From NCBI GenBank assembly GCA_015485455.1, contig WFTN01000310.1:1-8311 (forward strand): a stretch of DNA of 8,311 nt, written 5' to 3'. How positions within the stretch are numbered: position 1 is the first letter of the stretch; each line of letters starts with the position of its first letter. Positions 1 through 6,043 of the stretch are shown here, piece by piece. The position numbers and the translations under genes are program-made. The stretch is from Planctomycetota bacterium (GTDB lineage Bacteria > Planctomycetota > GCA-002687715 > DRQF01). The notes under the pieces are model-generated. The model did not search any database, was not told the origin of the DNA, and saw only the letters and a list, made by a program, of their open reading frames with translations.

Positions 1-1753
1 ACATGGGAGCGTCGTTAAGGCCATCTCCCACCACCAAGACTTTCTTCCCCATTTCCTGGAAATGCTTGAGGTGCTTGAGCTTGCCCTCCGGGCTCAAGCC
101 ACTTTTCGCCTTGATGCCAAGTTGGTCACCGATAGATTTAGCAGCCAGGGCATGGTCACCAGAAACAATCTCTGGCTCAAGATTGCTCTCCACAAGGCCT
201 GCAATGACCTCCTTGGCTGACGTTTTCAGTTCCTGAGCCAAGTAAGCCAAAGCTTGGACCCGACCAGCCTCGGCGAAAGCTACCACAGTTGAGCCATCAG
301 CCAGCAATCTCTGTCTTTCGTTTTCTGTTTCGGGGTGCCAAGAAAAACCCTGTTCATCCATCCAGGTTGGGCTACCAGCGAAGCAATCAGCGCCATCAAT
401 GAGGCCCTTGACACCAGAGCCAGGAACAACTTTGAGCTGGTCCGGCTGAAGGTCCCTTGCCAACACAGCTTGAGCAAGAGGATGATTGGAGGCACCCACA
501 AGAGACTCGAGTTTCTGCATTTGTTTCTTGTCAGTACCGGGAATGCCCACGAGATTTCCCAATGTCTGGGTGAGGGTCCCAGTCTTGTCCAGAAGAACCT
601 TGTCGACCATCGCTGCGGCTTCTAGGGCACGGGGATCCCGAATCAGAATGCCTCGACGGGCCAAAGAAGCTCGCATAGCACGGTAAGCCAAAGGCGTTGC
701 CAAGCCCAAAGCGCAAGGACAAGCAACCAAGAGAACGCTCAAGGCGACTTCAACCCCCGCCCCCAAACCAGCACTTCGGTAACTCATGTAGCCACCAGCC
801 GCCGCCAACGACAGGGCCACCCAAGCGAGGTAGCCTGCCAAACGATCGGCTAACATCATGAACCGCGTCATCCCCATTGGAGAATCCAGGAGCTGTCGAA
901 TACGCCCCATGGTGCCCTCGTCAGCACGTTGGGTGACGCGAGCCCGAAACAAACCTGTGCCATTCGTTGCCCCAGCATGAACCAGCGTGCCAGGAACAAT
1001 GGGACGAGGTCGATGCTCTCCTGTAATGTGAGCTTCCACCACTTCACTGCGCCCTTCCGTCACAACCACATCTGCGGGGACAGATTCTCCCGGTCCGACC
1101 ACGACCAAATCACCGATTTTTAGATCAGCGGGCTTGCATTCAGTGCGCTGGCCTCCGGGCTGAATAACCTGAACATTTTCTGGCAACAGCTCTGCCAAGA
1201 ATTGGGCGGCGTCCCGACCTCGGGTGCGAGAATGGGCTTCCAACCGTCTGCCGAACATGACTAAGACAAGAACCATGGTTGCCGTATCAAAATAAACCTC
1301 GCCCCTGTCGGCGAATGTATTTCGTAACGACAGACCGTAGGCGGCCAGAGTTGCCAAGCAAATGAGGCCATCCATGCGGATCGCCCCACGCTTCAAGTCA
1401 AGCCAAGCACCCTTGAGAAGTGGAAGCCCCAACAAGATGAAAACGGGAAGAGAAAAAACCGACAAGGCCAAACGCCCAATGCCACGAATGGCATTGGCAC
1501 CTTGGTCGTCAACCCCGTCATAAACTGACTCGCCGTAGAGAACGAGGCTAAAAGTCATGACTCCCATGGCGAGGAAGGCCGAAAGCAGCAATCGAGCTTC
1601 AAGAAACTCGACTGCGCCTTTGCCAGCTCCCACCATGGCCGAGGCCATACGGCAGCCAACGCAACAGAAAAGCGTCTTAGGATCCGCCTCCACGCCTGGG
1701 TTCAGGCGCAGAGGCAGTTCACAGTGAGCGCAGATCCCGGCCGCTTCAGCCAC
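1..1753 (-). CDS. ccoI: CcoI/FixI-type copper-transporting P1B ATPase, 3' end missing
   Basis: This is an inner-membrane Cu(I) pump that, in the CcoI/FixI family, moves copper toward the periplasm for CuB of cbb3 oxidase. The frame stays open for 584 codons and leaves the window before the last helices. Visible in order: an N-terminal cysteine cluster (C8, C11, C30, C31, C34; CxxC then CCxGC, as in the ATPase metal-binding domain PF12156); first helix about 54-73; the YFDTATMVL helix typical of copper ATPases; actuator TGE at 244-246; CPC metal site 345-347; phosphorylation motif DKTGT with D389; SxHP with H424; GSG 445-447; GDGLNDAP 576-583. No HMA GMTCxxC domain lies between the cysteine cluster and the first helix. 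The actuator loop reads TGEH rather than the usual TGES/T/P. The GTG start at 1753 is chosen because an in-frame stop lies just upstream, GAAGG precedes it, and the next ATG would remove the cysteine cluster. It overlaps the preceding gene by 8 bases. Family is certain; the CcoI role rests on context and N-terminus. Confidence 0.93.
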   Translation of the reverse strand, partial: MAEAAGICAHCELPLRLNPGVEADPKTLFCCVGCRMASAMVGAGKGAVEFLEARLLLSAFLAMGVMTFSLVLYGESVYDGVDDQGANAIRGIGRLALSVFSLPVFILLGLPLLKGAWLDLKRGAIRMDGLICLATLAAYGLSLRNTFADRGEVYFDTATMVLVLVMFGRRLEAHSRTRGRDAAQFLAELLPENVQVIQPGGQRTECKPADLKIGDLVVVGPGESVPADVVVTEGRSEVVEAHITGEHRPRPIVPGTLVHAGATNGTGLFRARVTQRADEGTMGRIRQLLDSPMGMTRFMMLADRLAGYLAWVALSLAAAGGYMSYRSAGLGAGVEVALSVLLVACPCALGLATPLAYRAMRASLARRGILIRDPRALEAAAMVDKVLLDKTGTLTQTLGNLVGIPGTDKKQMQKLESLVGASNHPLAQAVLARDLQPDQLKVVPGSGVKGLIDGADCFAGSPTWMDEQGFSWHPETENERQRLLADGSTVVAFAEAGRVQALAYLAQELKTSAKEVIAGLVESNLEPEIVSGDHALAAKSIGDQLGIKAKSGLSPEGKLKHLKHFQEMGKKVLVVGDGLNDAPM

Positions 1754-1931
1754 CCAAGTCTGCCTTCAGAGCGACCAGAAGGTGGTTCACAATGTAAAGG
1801 GTGGCAATCACGATGAATCCAACCCAGATAATTTTCATAAAGAAAGGCATGCGGCCATGATCATACTCAAAATTGTAGGCGGTCTGATCGTCACCTGCGA
1901 TATCAGGAGTTTCCGAATTCTTCTCGGTCAT
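1746..1931 (-). CDS. 61-residue single-helix membrane protein resembling the CcoP N-terminal anchor
   Basis: This is a small protein with a polar, acidic N-terminus (residues 1-27), one hydrophobic helix at about 29-54 (MPFFMKIIWVGFIVIATLYI and on), and a short tail. It has no cysteine and therefore no haem motif. The pattern of an acidic stretch with FEYDHGRMP just before an aromatic-rich helix resembles the FixP_N segment at the start of CcoP, where YD and P precede a W/F-rich helix. That resemblance is from memory and is moderate. CcoQ, another one-helix cbb3 subunit, is the alternative. ATG 1931 is preferred over upstream in-frame ATGs because GGAG sits 7 bases before it. The gene overlaps the preceding CcoS-like gene by 29 bases and the ATPase by 8. 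It is probably a structural or stabilising oxidase component. Confidence 0.8.
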   Translation of the reverse strand: MTEKNSETPDIAGDDQTAYNFEYDHGRMPFFMKIIWVGFIVIATLYIVNHLLVALKADLGG

Positions 1932-2226
1932 AGCCGATCTCCATTTCCATGAGTTCATACTTTGCTTCTTCGATGTCGCTGAATTGCCCCGACATGAAGG
2001 CGTAGGCCAAAAGCAGCAGGAATCCACCAGCGACCAAGCAGTAGGTCAACAGATGAGACCCGGCGAAGCGCAAGCCATCCGAATCCGTCAAATCCAAGAA
2101 AAACTCGTAGAGCTTATAGAAAAAAGCAGCTCCTCCAGAGAAAACGACAAAGCCGAAGATCCATAGCATCACCCGATGCATGGATTGCGACGACTCATCT
2201 CGCTGTGTTCTTTGTACACTACTCAT
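1903..2226 (-). CDS. CcoS-like cbb3 oxidase assembly protein with an extra N-terminal membrane helix
   Basis: A 107-residue membrane protein. Helix 1 spans about 17-39 and helix 2 about 58-78. Directly after helix 2 comes SGQFSDIEEAKYELME (79-94). This matches the characteristic CcoS/FixS tail, a helix followed by SGQFDDLE, then a hydrophobic patch and acidic residues. CcoS is a roughly 50-70 residue, one-helix protein needed to insert redox cofactors into CcoN. Here the CcoS-like part follows an additional helix of unknown role, so the protein is about twice the normal size. The start at ATG 2226 is supported by GGGAG 7 bases upstream; a longer reading frame beginning inside ccoO has no such support. 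It overlaps the ccoO stop by 8 bases, suggesting coupled translation. The CcoS assignment rests on one short motif plus context. Confidence 0.8.
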   Translation of the reverse strand: MSSVQRTQRDESSQSMHRVMLWIFGFVVFSGGAAFFYKLYEFFLDLTDSDGLRFAGSHLLTYCLVAGGFLLLLAYAFMSGQFSDIEEAKYELMEMEIGYDREEFGNS

Positions 2227-3214
2227 CGTTGATCTCCCGAGTATCTTCTGGGCGCCAAGTTCCGAGCCACTGCAAGTAAGCAATGAGCGACAGACCTTTT
2301 TGATTTGGTCCAACAGCTTCTTCGACCCAGTAGGATTCTTCTAGGTTCGTGATTGCTTCAGCGTCACCACTGTTCTCCCGCTTCAGACCCTTCCGCGCGA
2401 TCTCTTCTTCAACAATTTCGCCCATGGCGGATTCGGCATCAGCCTTGCTGCCAAAGATTTCCCGGCGCACAATGATTCCCGTATTAGGATCAAGATAGCC
2501 CGCCCGGGCTTTCTTAGGGGCGATCTTGCGCACAACGCGGAAACCTTCACGAGAATAGAAGGGAAACCGTGGCATGACACTGCCGGGGGTGGTGGATTGA
2601 GGATCATAGAGATGAGCTGCATGCCAGTCATTACTGCGCTTGCCACCTTCGTAGGTCAAGTCTGGCCCAACACGCCGCGTACCCCACATCATAGGGCGTT
2701 GCAAATCGTTGTTGTCTTGCTCGGTGGTGTTCACAGGACCATAGCGCTGTTCCTCATTGGCAACAGGGCGCACAAACTGACTGTGACAATGCCAACAGGC
2801 ATCTCCCACGTAACGATTGCGTCCAAGCTCCAAGGCTTCAGCAAAGACTTTAGGCCACAATTCGTCGCTCGTTGTCCGCAATGCGTCTATTTCGTCCCCG
2901 ATCTTCTTCAGAGCTTCCGCTCTTGCCGGAGGTGACAGTTCCTTTGGCAGAGCTTCGATTTTTTCGTTCTTGATCGCAACCAAAGCTGCCTCGGTGTAGA
3001 CCTCATCAGAACGGGCAAATGACTGATCAAAAGCCAATGGCCAAGAGTCACTCATCGACTTAAAGTCAGGAAGAACGTGAGATGCTAATTCTTCAATTGT
3101 GGCTCTTTCTACCTTCGCATCCGTAATCAGAAACGGATAGAGACCAGAAAGGAGCACAGAGAAGATAAAACAACCGAATCCTGCGAAGAGGATAACACTT
3201 TTGAATTTATCCAT
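2219..3214 (-). CDS. ccoO: cbb3-type cytochrome c oxidase subunit II (monohaem, CcoO/FixO)
   Basis: CcoO is a membrane-anchored monohaem cytochrome c that passes electrons toward the CcoN haem b centre. An N-terminal anchor helix spans about residues 7-30. The haem motif is CWHCH at 140-144, followed by SQFVRP and RYGP, then MWGTRRVGPDL at 176-186, WHAAHLYDP at 197-205, and the probable axial Met in VMPRF (M214). All of these are family landmarks. The protein has 331 residues against roughly 200 in proteobacterial CcoO. The excess is a charged segment before the haem (about 65-125) and a stretch after the axial Met (about 225-285) that may form a small extra domain. The gene starts 3 bases after the ccoN stop, with AGGAG in the end of ccoN. 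Its stop overlaps the next start. Confidence 0.95.
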   Translation of the reverse strand: MDKFKSVILFAGFGCFIFSVLLSGLYPFLITDAKVERATIEELASHVLPDFKSMSDSWPLAFDQSFARSDEVYTEAALVAIKNEKIEALPKELSPPARAEALKKIGDEIDALRTTSDELWPKVFAEALELGRNRYVGDACWHCHSQFVRPVANEEQRYGPVNTTEQDNNDLQRPMMWGTRRVGPDLTYEGGKRSNDWHAAHLYDPQSTTPGSVMPRFPFYSREGFRVVRKIAPKKARAGYLDPNTGIIVRREIFGSKADAESAMGEIVEEEIARKGLKRENSGDAEAITNLEESYWVEEAVGPNQKGLSLIAYLQWLGTWRPEDTREINDE

Positions 3215-3217
3215 GAT

Positions 3218-4684
3218 TTACTTCTCCTCTATCGCAACAAGATCAACTCGATAGTCATAAGGTTTCCCTGTTCCCATGGCCGTCTTGTAGACATTCCAAG
3301 CGAAGCAGAGTTGGCCGATGACAATCATCAATCCAGCAACAGTTCGAATCATCCAAAACGGCTTCAAAGAATCGACGATGGACATCCAAGGTGCGAGTTC
3401 CGCGAACATGAATCCGTGAACCAAACCACCGGCAGTCAAGTCGGTGAACATGATGACCAGACCAATGACGCTCAGCCAATAGTGCCACTGATTGAGACGA
3501 CGGTTATGCCAATCGCAGCCGGTCAACCTTGGCCAGATCCAAGTGATCATGCCAAGAATCCAGAACGCGAAAACTCCCAACATGACCAGATGTGCATGGG
3601 CCGGCACCCAATCAGTGAAATGAATGTACTCTTGGAATGTCAGAGTCGTCTGAAAAGAACACTGTAAACAGGTGATGAAGTAGCAGACCATGCCTGTATA
3701 GAACCAACGAATCGGGAGGTTCGTTCGCAGAGCTGCTCCCCTTCCCCACATGGTGGCGAAGAAGTTCACAACAACCGTAGTCACCACAATCTCAACTGCA
3801 ATGGTGGAGATCACGGCACCGTACTGCACACTCATCGGAATCGAAGAGAGCAAGAAATGGTGGACACCATTCAAAGGATAGAAGAACGCTAAAGCCCAAA
3901 AGCCAATCACGCTGAGTGCATGACTCCAAATTGGTTTGCGCAAAATGATGGGGACAAAGAAATACATCAAGCCCCAGCCCATGGGAGTCACGAAGAGCCC
4001 CACAAGGTCATGAATAAACAAACCAACAGTGGCACCACCAGAACTTCCGGCGAGCGACCACTCTGGCAAAGTGTTTCCCATGACATAAGTTAAAATCAAC
4101 CAGATAATTCCAGCGGAAATGTACCAAGAAGAGACATACATCCGCTTGTGAACACTCTTAGCAAGTGGCGTCAAGAACTGAGCCGCCACCAAAAGGGCAC
4201 CAAACTCAATTAAAAAGTCCACGGGCAAGAAATTCATCCGGAAGGTTCCAGGTTCGAAGCCGGTTGGCGTCTCGCCCCATTCCACTCCCTGGGCTCTTCC
4301 CATGAGAAGTCCCACAGTGACCATGAAAATCAAGAATTGCCAAACCCAGAAGATGATCCAGCCCAGCTTCTTGCCCAAAACTGGCCGACCAGTCATGCGA
4401 GGCACAGCATAGTAGAGCATGCCCACGAATCCATTCACCAAGAAACCATACGCAATTTGGTTGGTGTGGATCATACGCAGACGCCCGAATGAAAGATATT
4501 CAGAGACGCCATCGAGGGGATTGTGATTGAAGAATTGAAAAGAGATGATCAGTCCCACAAGCATCGAGCACACCATGAATGCCAAAGCAGCAATGATGTG
4601 GGCCTTTACTAGGCTCTTCTCAACCAGACTGCGGCCCCCATTGGAGGCGGCGATCGTTTCGTCCTTAGGTGTATCAGTTGTCAT
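3218..4684 (-). CDS. ccoN: cbb3-type cytochrome c oxidase subunit I (CcoN/FixN), catalytic
   Basis: CcoN is the proton-pumping O2 reductase subunit of C-family haem-copper oxidases: 488 residues with about a dozen membrane helices. Ligands can be assigned by pattern: H73 (RMIHTNQ) and H365 for low-spin haem b; H363 of PAHAH for haem b3; H225, H275 and H276 for CuB. Y269 lies 44 residues after H225 and six before H275, the geometry of the C-family His-Tyr cross-link in the Pseudomonas stutzeri enzyme. The active site therefore looks complete. A start at 4708 is possible, but ATG 4684 has a near-perfect AGGAGG 5 bases upstream and is preferred. It overlaps the dihaem cytochrome gene by 11 bases, so the two are probably translationally coupled. 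This is the best-supported identity in the window. Confidence 0.97.
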   Translation of the reverse strand: MTTDTPKDETIAASNGGRSLVEKSLVKAHIIAALAFMVCSMLVGLIISFQFFNHNPLDGVSEYLSFGRLRMIHTNQIAYGFLVNGFVGMLYYAVPRMTGRPVLGKKLGWIIFWVWQFLIFMVTVGLLMGRAQGVEWGETPTGFEPGTFRMNFLPVDFLIEFGALLVAAQFLTPLAKSVHKRMYVSSWYISAGIIWLILTYVMGNTLPEWSLAGSSGGATVGLFIHDLVGLFVTPMGWGLMYFFVPIILRKPIWSHALSVIGFWALAFFYPLNGVHHFLLSSIPMSVQYGAVISTIAVEIVVTTVVVNFFATMWGRGAALRTNLPIRWFYTGMVCYFITCLQCSFQTTLTFQEYIHFTDWVPAHAHLVMLGVFAFWILGMITWIWPRLTGCDWHNRRLNQWHYWLSVIGLVIMFTDLTAGGLVHGFMFAELAPWMSIVDSLKPFWMIRTVAGLMIVIGQLCFAWNVYKTAMGTGKPYDYRVDLVAIEEK

Positions 4685-5639
4685 CGTGACCTCCTGGTAG
4701 ACCGCCACCGGAATGAACCCGGTTTACGTAGGCTTCAGGATCTTTGAGGCTAAGAACGAAATGTGCCAAGGCCCAAATTTCTTCGTCGGATCCAGGAATT
4801 GCAGGCATGGGGGTTCCCGTTAGTCCAGTTCTCATGCGGATAAAAATGTCTTCTGGTTTACTTCCTGACCGAAAAACACCCGTGGTGAAATCACGAGCAA
4901 TGATGGGTTGGTCCTTCCAGTCTCGAAGAGTGTAAGAAGATATGCCATCACCGCGCCCCGTATCGCCGTGGCAACGATTGCATTCGCCTAAATAGCGTTT
5001 CTTGCCAAGAGCCAAGAGTTTAGCCGTGACTTTGGGTGATGGTGGTACAGCGATGGGCTGCAAGCTTGACACCCTTTTCTTCCAGACCTTAGCCTTAATA
5101 TCATTGATGTCGGAAGCCAGGACCTCTTCCAAGGTCTGCCCAGTCTTCTTCATGTGCCGCGCAACTTCATCACGTCCCTTACGAAAAGTTGAGACATGTT
5201 GAACATAAGCGGCGACTGCCTTCTTCTTGACGTCTGACATCAATTCGAAGGAAGGCATCGATGAACCTGGCAGTCCTCGCGTAATCGTCCGGACCAAATC
5301 AGGAATACGAGGCAACTTGCCTGTCGGGGTGGTCCGAAACTTGAATTTCGCATTTTGGAAATTGCGAGGTAGAGGGTCTAAGAAAGCCGAAGCTGGCCCA
5401 TCCCCCATGCCGTCATCCCCATGACACCCGATACAGCTTTCCTCGTAGACAGTACGACCAAAGGCCGCAGTCTTAGACATGGGCCAATCGTCCAGGGTAA
5501 AGGCTTCCGAGATATCCGGCTGTTGAACCGGCGGTTTTGCCGTCGTCGTGGGGGGCCCAAAAACGACGAACAACGTCAGCACAATGATCAGCGACCCAGC
5601 CGTGATCCATGTGCCAATGTTTCGCTTACTTGATCTCAA
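4674..5639 (-). CDS. Membrane-anchored dihaem cytochrome c, probable functional counterpart of CcoP
   Basis: The protein has 321 residues with an uncleaved-looking anchor at about 11-28 and two class I-type cytochrome c domains facing the periplasm. Haem 1 is CIGCH (69-73), followed by GDDGMGDG, with probable axial Met in SSMPSF (M128). Haem 2 is CNRCH (220-224), followed by GDTGRGDG, with probable Met in GTPMPA (M278). A helical, charged linker spans about 135-200. Two haems on one anchor is the make-up of CcoP, the entry subunit of cbb3 oxidase, but this protein lacks the usual CcoP sequence context and stands first in the operon. It most likely donates electrons to CcoO/CcoN, as a subunit or a bound partner. 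The start is read as TTG 5639, with AGGAG 7 bases before it. Another in-frame TTG at 5687 would place charged residues and a cysteine ahead of the anchor and has no ribosome site. Confidence 0.9.
   Translation of the reverse strand: MRSSKRNIGTWITAGSLIIVLTLFVVFGPPTTTAKPPVQQPDISEAFTLDDWPMSKTAAFGRTVYEESCIGCHGDDGMGDGPASAFLDPLPRNFQNAKFKFRTTPTGKLPRIPDLVRTITRGLPGSSMPSFELMSDVKKKAVAAYVQHVSTFRKGRDEVARHMKKTGQTLEEVLASDINDIKAKVWKKRVSSLQPIAVPPSPKVTAKLLALGKKRYLGECNRCHGDTGRGDGISSYTLRDWKDQPIIARDFTTGVFRSGSKPEDIFIRMRTGLTGTPMPAIPGSDEEIWALAHFVLSLKDPEAYVNRVHSGGGLPGGHDDN
4690..4695 (-). promoter_or_regulatory. Ribosome binding site deciding the ccoN start
   Basis: AGGAGG on the minus strand lies 5 bases before ATG 4684 and inside the 3' end of the dihaem cytochrome gene. 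It favours ATG 4684 over the in-frame ATG at 4708. Confidence 0.8.
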
Positions 5640-5646
5640 CGCAGTG

Positions 5647-5651
5647 CTCCT
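5647..5651 (-). promoter_or_regulatory. Ribosome binding site supporting a TTG start
   Basis: AGGAG (within AAAAGGAG) on the minus strand sits 7 bases before TTG 5639. No ATG or GTG is available near this position in the frame, so this site is the main reason for choosing the TTG start of the dihaem cytochrome. Confidence 0.7.
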
Positions 5652-5701
5652 TTTGTCGAAACGCGAAATGAGAGGACAAACGATCAAAAAAACAACATCA
5701 C

Positions 5702-5722
5702 CCCCTCACGCAGATGGAGGGG
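5702..5722 (-). promoter_or_regulatory. GC-rich hairpin in the oxidase operon leader, followed by a T-run
   Basis: CCCCTC-N9-GAGGGG forms a perfect 6-bp stem with a 9-base loop. On the minus strand it is followed, after about 9 bases, by seven consecutive T (5686-5692). It lies between the predicted sigma-54 start (about 5736) and the first ribosome site. The gap before the T-run is too long for a standard terminator, so an attenuator or mRNA-stabilising role is only possible. Confidence 0.4.
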
Positions 5723-5747
5723 ATTGAGTAAGAATTTTGTTTGCATG

Positions 5748-5763
5748 GCAATAAACGTGCCAA
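5748..5763 (-). promoter_or_regulatory. Sigma-54 (-24/-12) promoter for the cytochrome oxidase operon
   Basis: The minus strand reads TTGGCACG-TTTA-TTGC followed by C. This matches the sigma-54 consensus YTGGCACG-N4-TTGCW at every position except the last. GG (5761-5760) and GC (5749-5748) have the required spacing. Transcription would start near 5736, giving a leader of roughly 100 bases before TTG 5639. Sigma-54 promoters need an AAA+ enhancer-binding activator; none is encoded in the window. Confidence 0.72.
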
Positions 5764-5852
5764 TGCCAGATCTCCATGATGGTGGTCTGACTTTCGAACG
5801 ACTTAGCTTGTTCATTTCCTGCATTGTCGCGTATGCGGCCTGATGTCGCAGA

Positions 5853-5871
5853 ATGATTACGACGAAATCAT
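5853..5871. promoter_or_regulatory. Perfect dyad, candidate upstream activator site
   Basis: ATGATT-ACGACGA-AATCAT is a perfect inverted repeat with 6-bp arms and a 7-bp spacer. Its centre lies about 125 bases upstream of the predicted sigma-54 transcription start, within the distance range typical of enhancer-binding protein sites. It does not match the FNR or CRP consensus. Function is inferred from position only. Confidence 0.4.
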
Positions 5872-5904
5872 GAAGGTTGCCTGCAGTTCAAAATGAGAAA
5901 CTCC

Positions 5905-5919
5905 ATCACGTACGGTGAT
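5905..5919. promoter_or_regulatory. Short perfect dyad near the pentahaem gene
   Basis: ATCAC-GTACG-GTGAT is a perfect 5-bp inverted repeat with a 5-bp spacer, 125 bases before the pentahaem start codon. It could be an operator. An arm length of 5 bp can arise by chance, so confidence is low. Confidence 0.25.
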
Positions 5920-6032
5920 TTTCTATGCGAGTGGGGACAACCACACCAAAATTCCGGTCCACTGTGGCATTTACCCCAGGACAATCCATCCCTTGCCGCT
6001 CGATCATAGGCTCAACACAATACGGCCACATA

Positions 6033-6037
6033 AGGAG
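6033..6037 (+). promoter_or_regulatory. Ribosome binding site of the pentahaem cytochrome
   Basis: AGGAG (within AAGGAG) lies 6 bases before ATG 6044. It fixes the start directly ahead of a good signal peptide and argues against the longer GTG-initiated frame. Confidence 0.8.
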
Positions 6038-6043
6038 ATCGAG

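Larger units (their letters stand above)
5640..6043. other. Divergent intergenic regulatory region
   Basis: About 400 bases separate the divergently transcribed dihaem cytochrome/oxidase operon from the pentahaem cytochrome gene. No convincing gene lies here: a GTG-initiated 5' extension of the pentahaem frame (from 5915) lacks a ribosome site and would bury the signal peptide. It contains a sigma-54-type element, a leader hairpin, two perfect dyads and the two ribosome sites, each listed separately. No canonical FNR box (TTGAT-N4-ATCAA), which often controls cbb3 operons, was found by eye. Confidence 0.7.

Noticed and set aside
335..625. Plus-strand frames of 60-118 residues across 1-3700 and 4744-5633
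   Set aside because: They are antisense to the ATPase, oxidase and dihaem cytochrome coding regions, whose motifs are unmistakable.
1932..2027. A 32-residue extension of the small anchor protein
   Set aside because: The added residues are the out-of-frame reading of the CcoS-like gene, and the GGAG site marks ATG 1931 as the start.
2227..2313. A 29-residue extension of the CcoS-like protein
   Set aside because: It overlaps the coding end of ccoO in another frame and has no ribosome site; ATG 2226 has GGGAG at good spacing.
5640..5687. A longer dihaem cytochrome starting at TTG 5687
   Set aside because: No Shine-Dalgarno sequence precedes it. The AGGAG that would belong to TTG 5639 lies inside it.
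5993..6021. A possible sigma-70 promoter (TTGCCG, 17 bases, CACAAT) for the pentahaem gene
   Set aside because: Both boxes are poor matches and the implied start lies almost on the ribosome site.
5915..6043. A GTG-initiated 43-residue extension of the pentahaem protein
   Set aside because: There is no ribosome site at 5915, and the extension would place a polar stretch before a clear signal peptide. AAGGAG before ATG 6044 is decisive.
5640..6043. FNR/FixK box search in the divergent spacer
   Set aside because: No TTGAT-N4-ATCAA or close variant was found by eye; the visible dyads have different arms and spacing.
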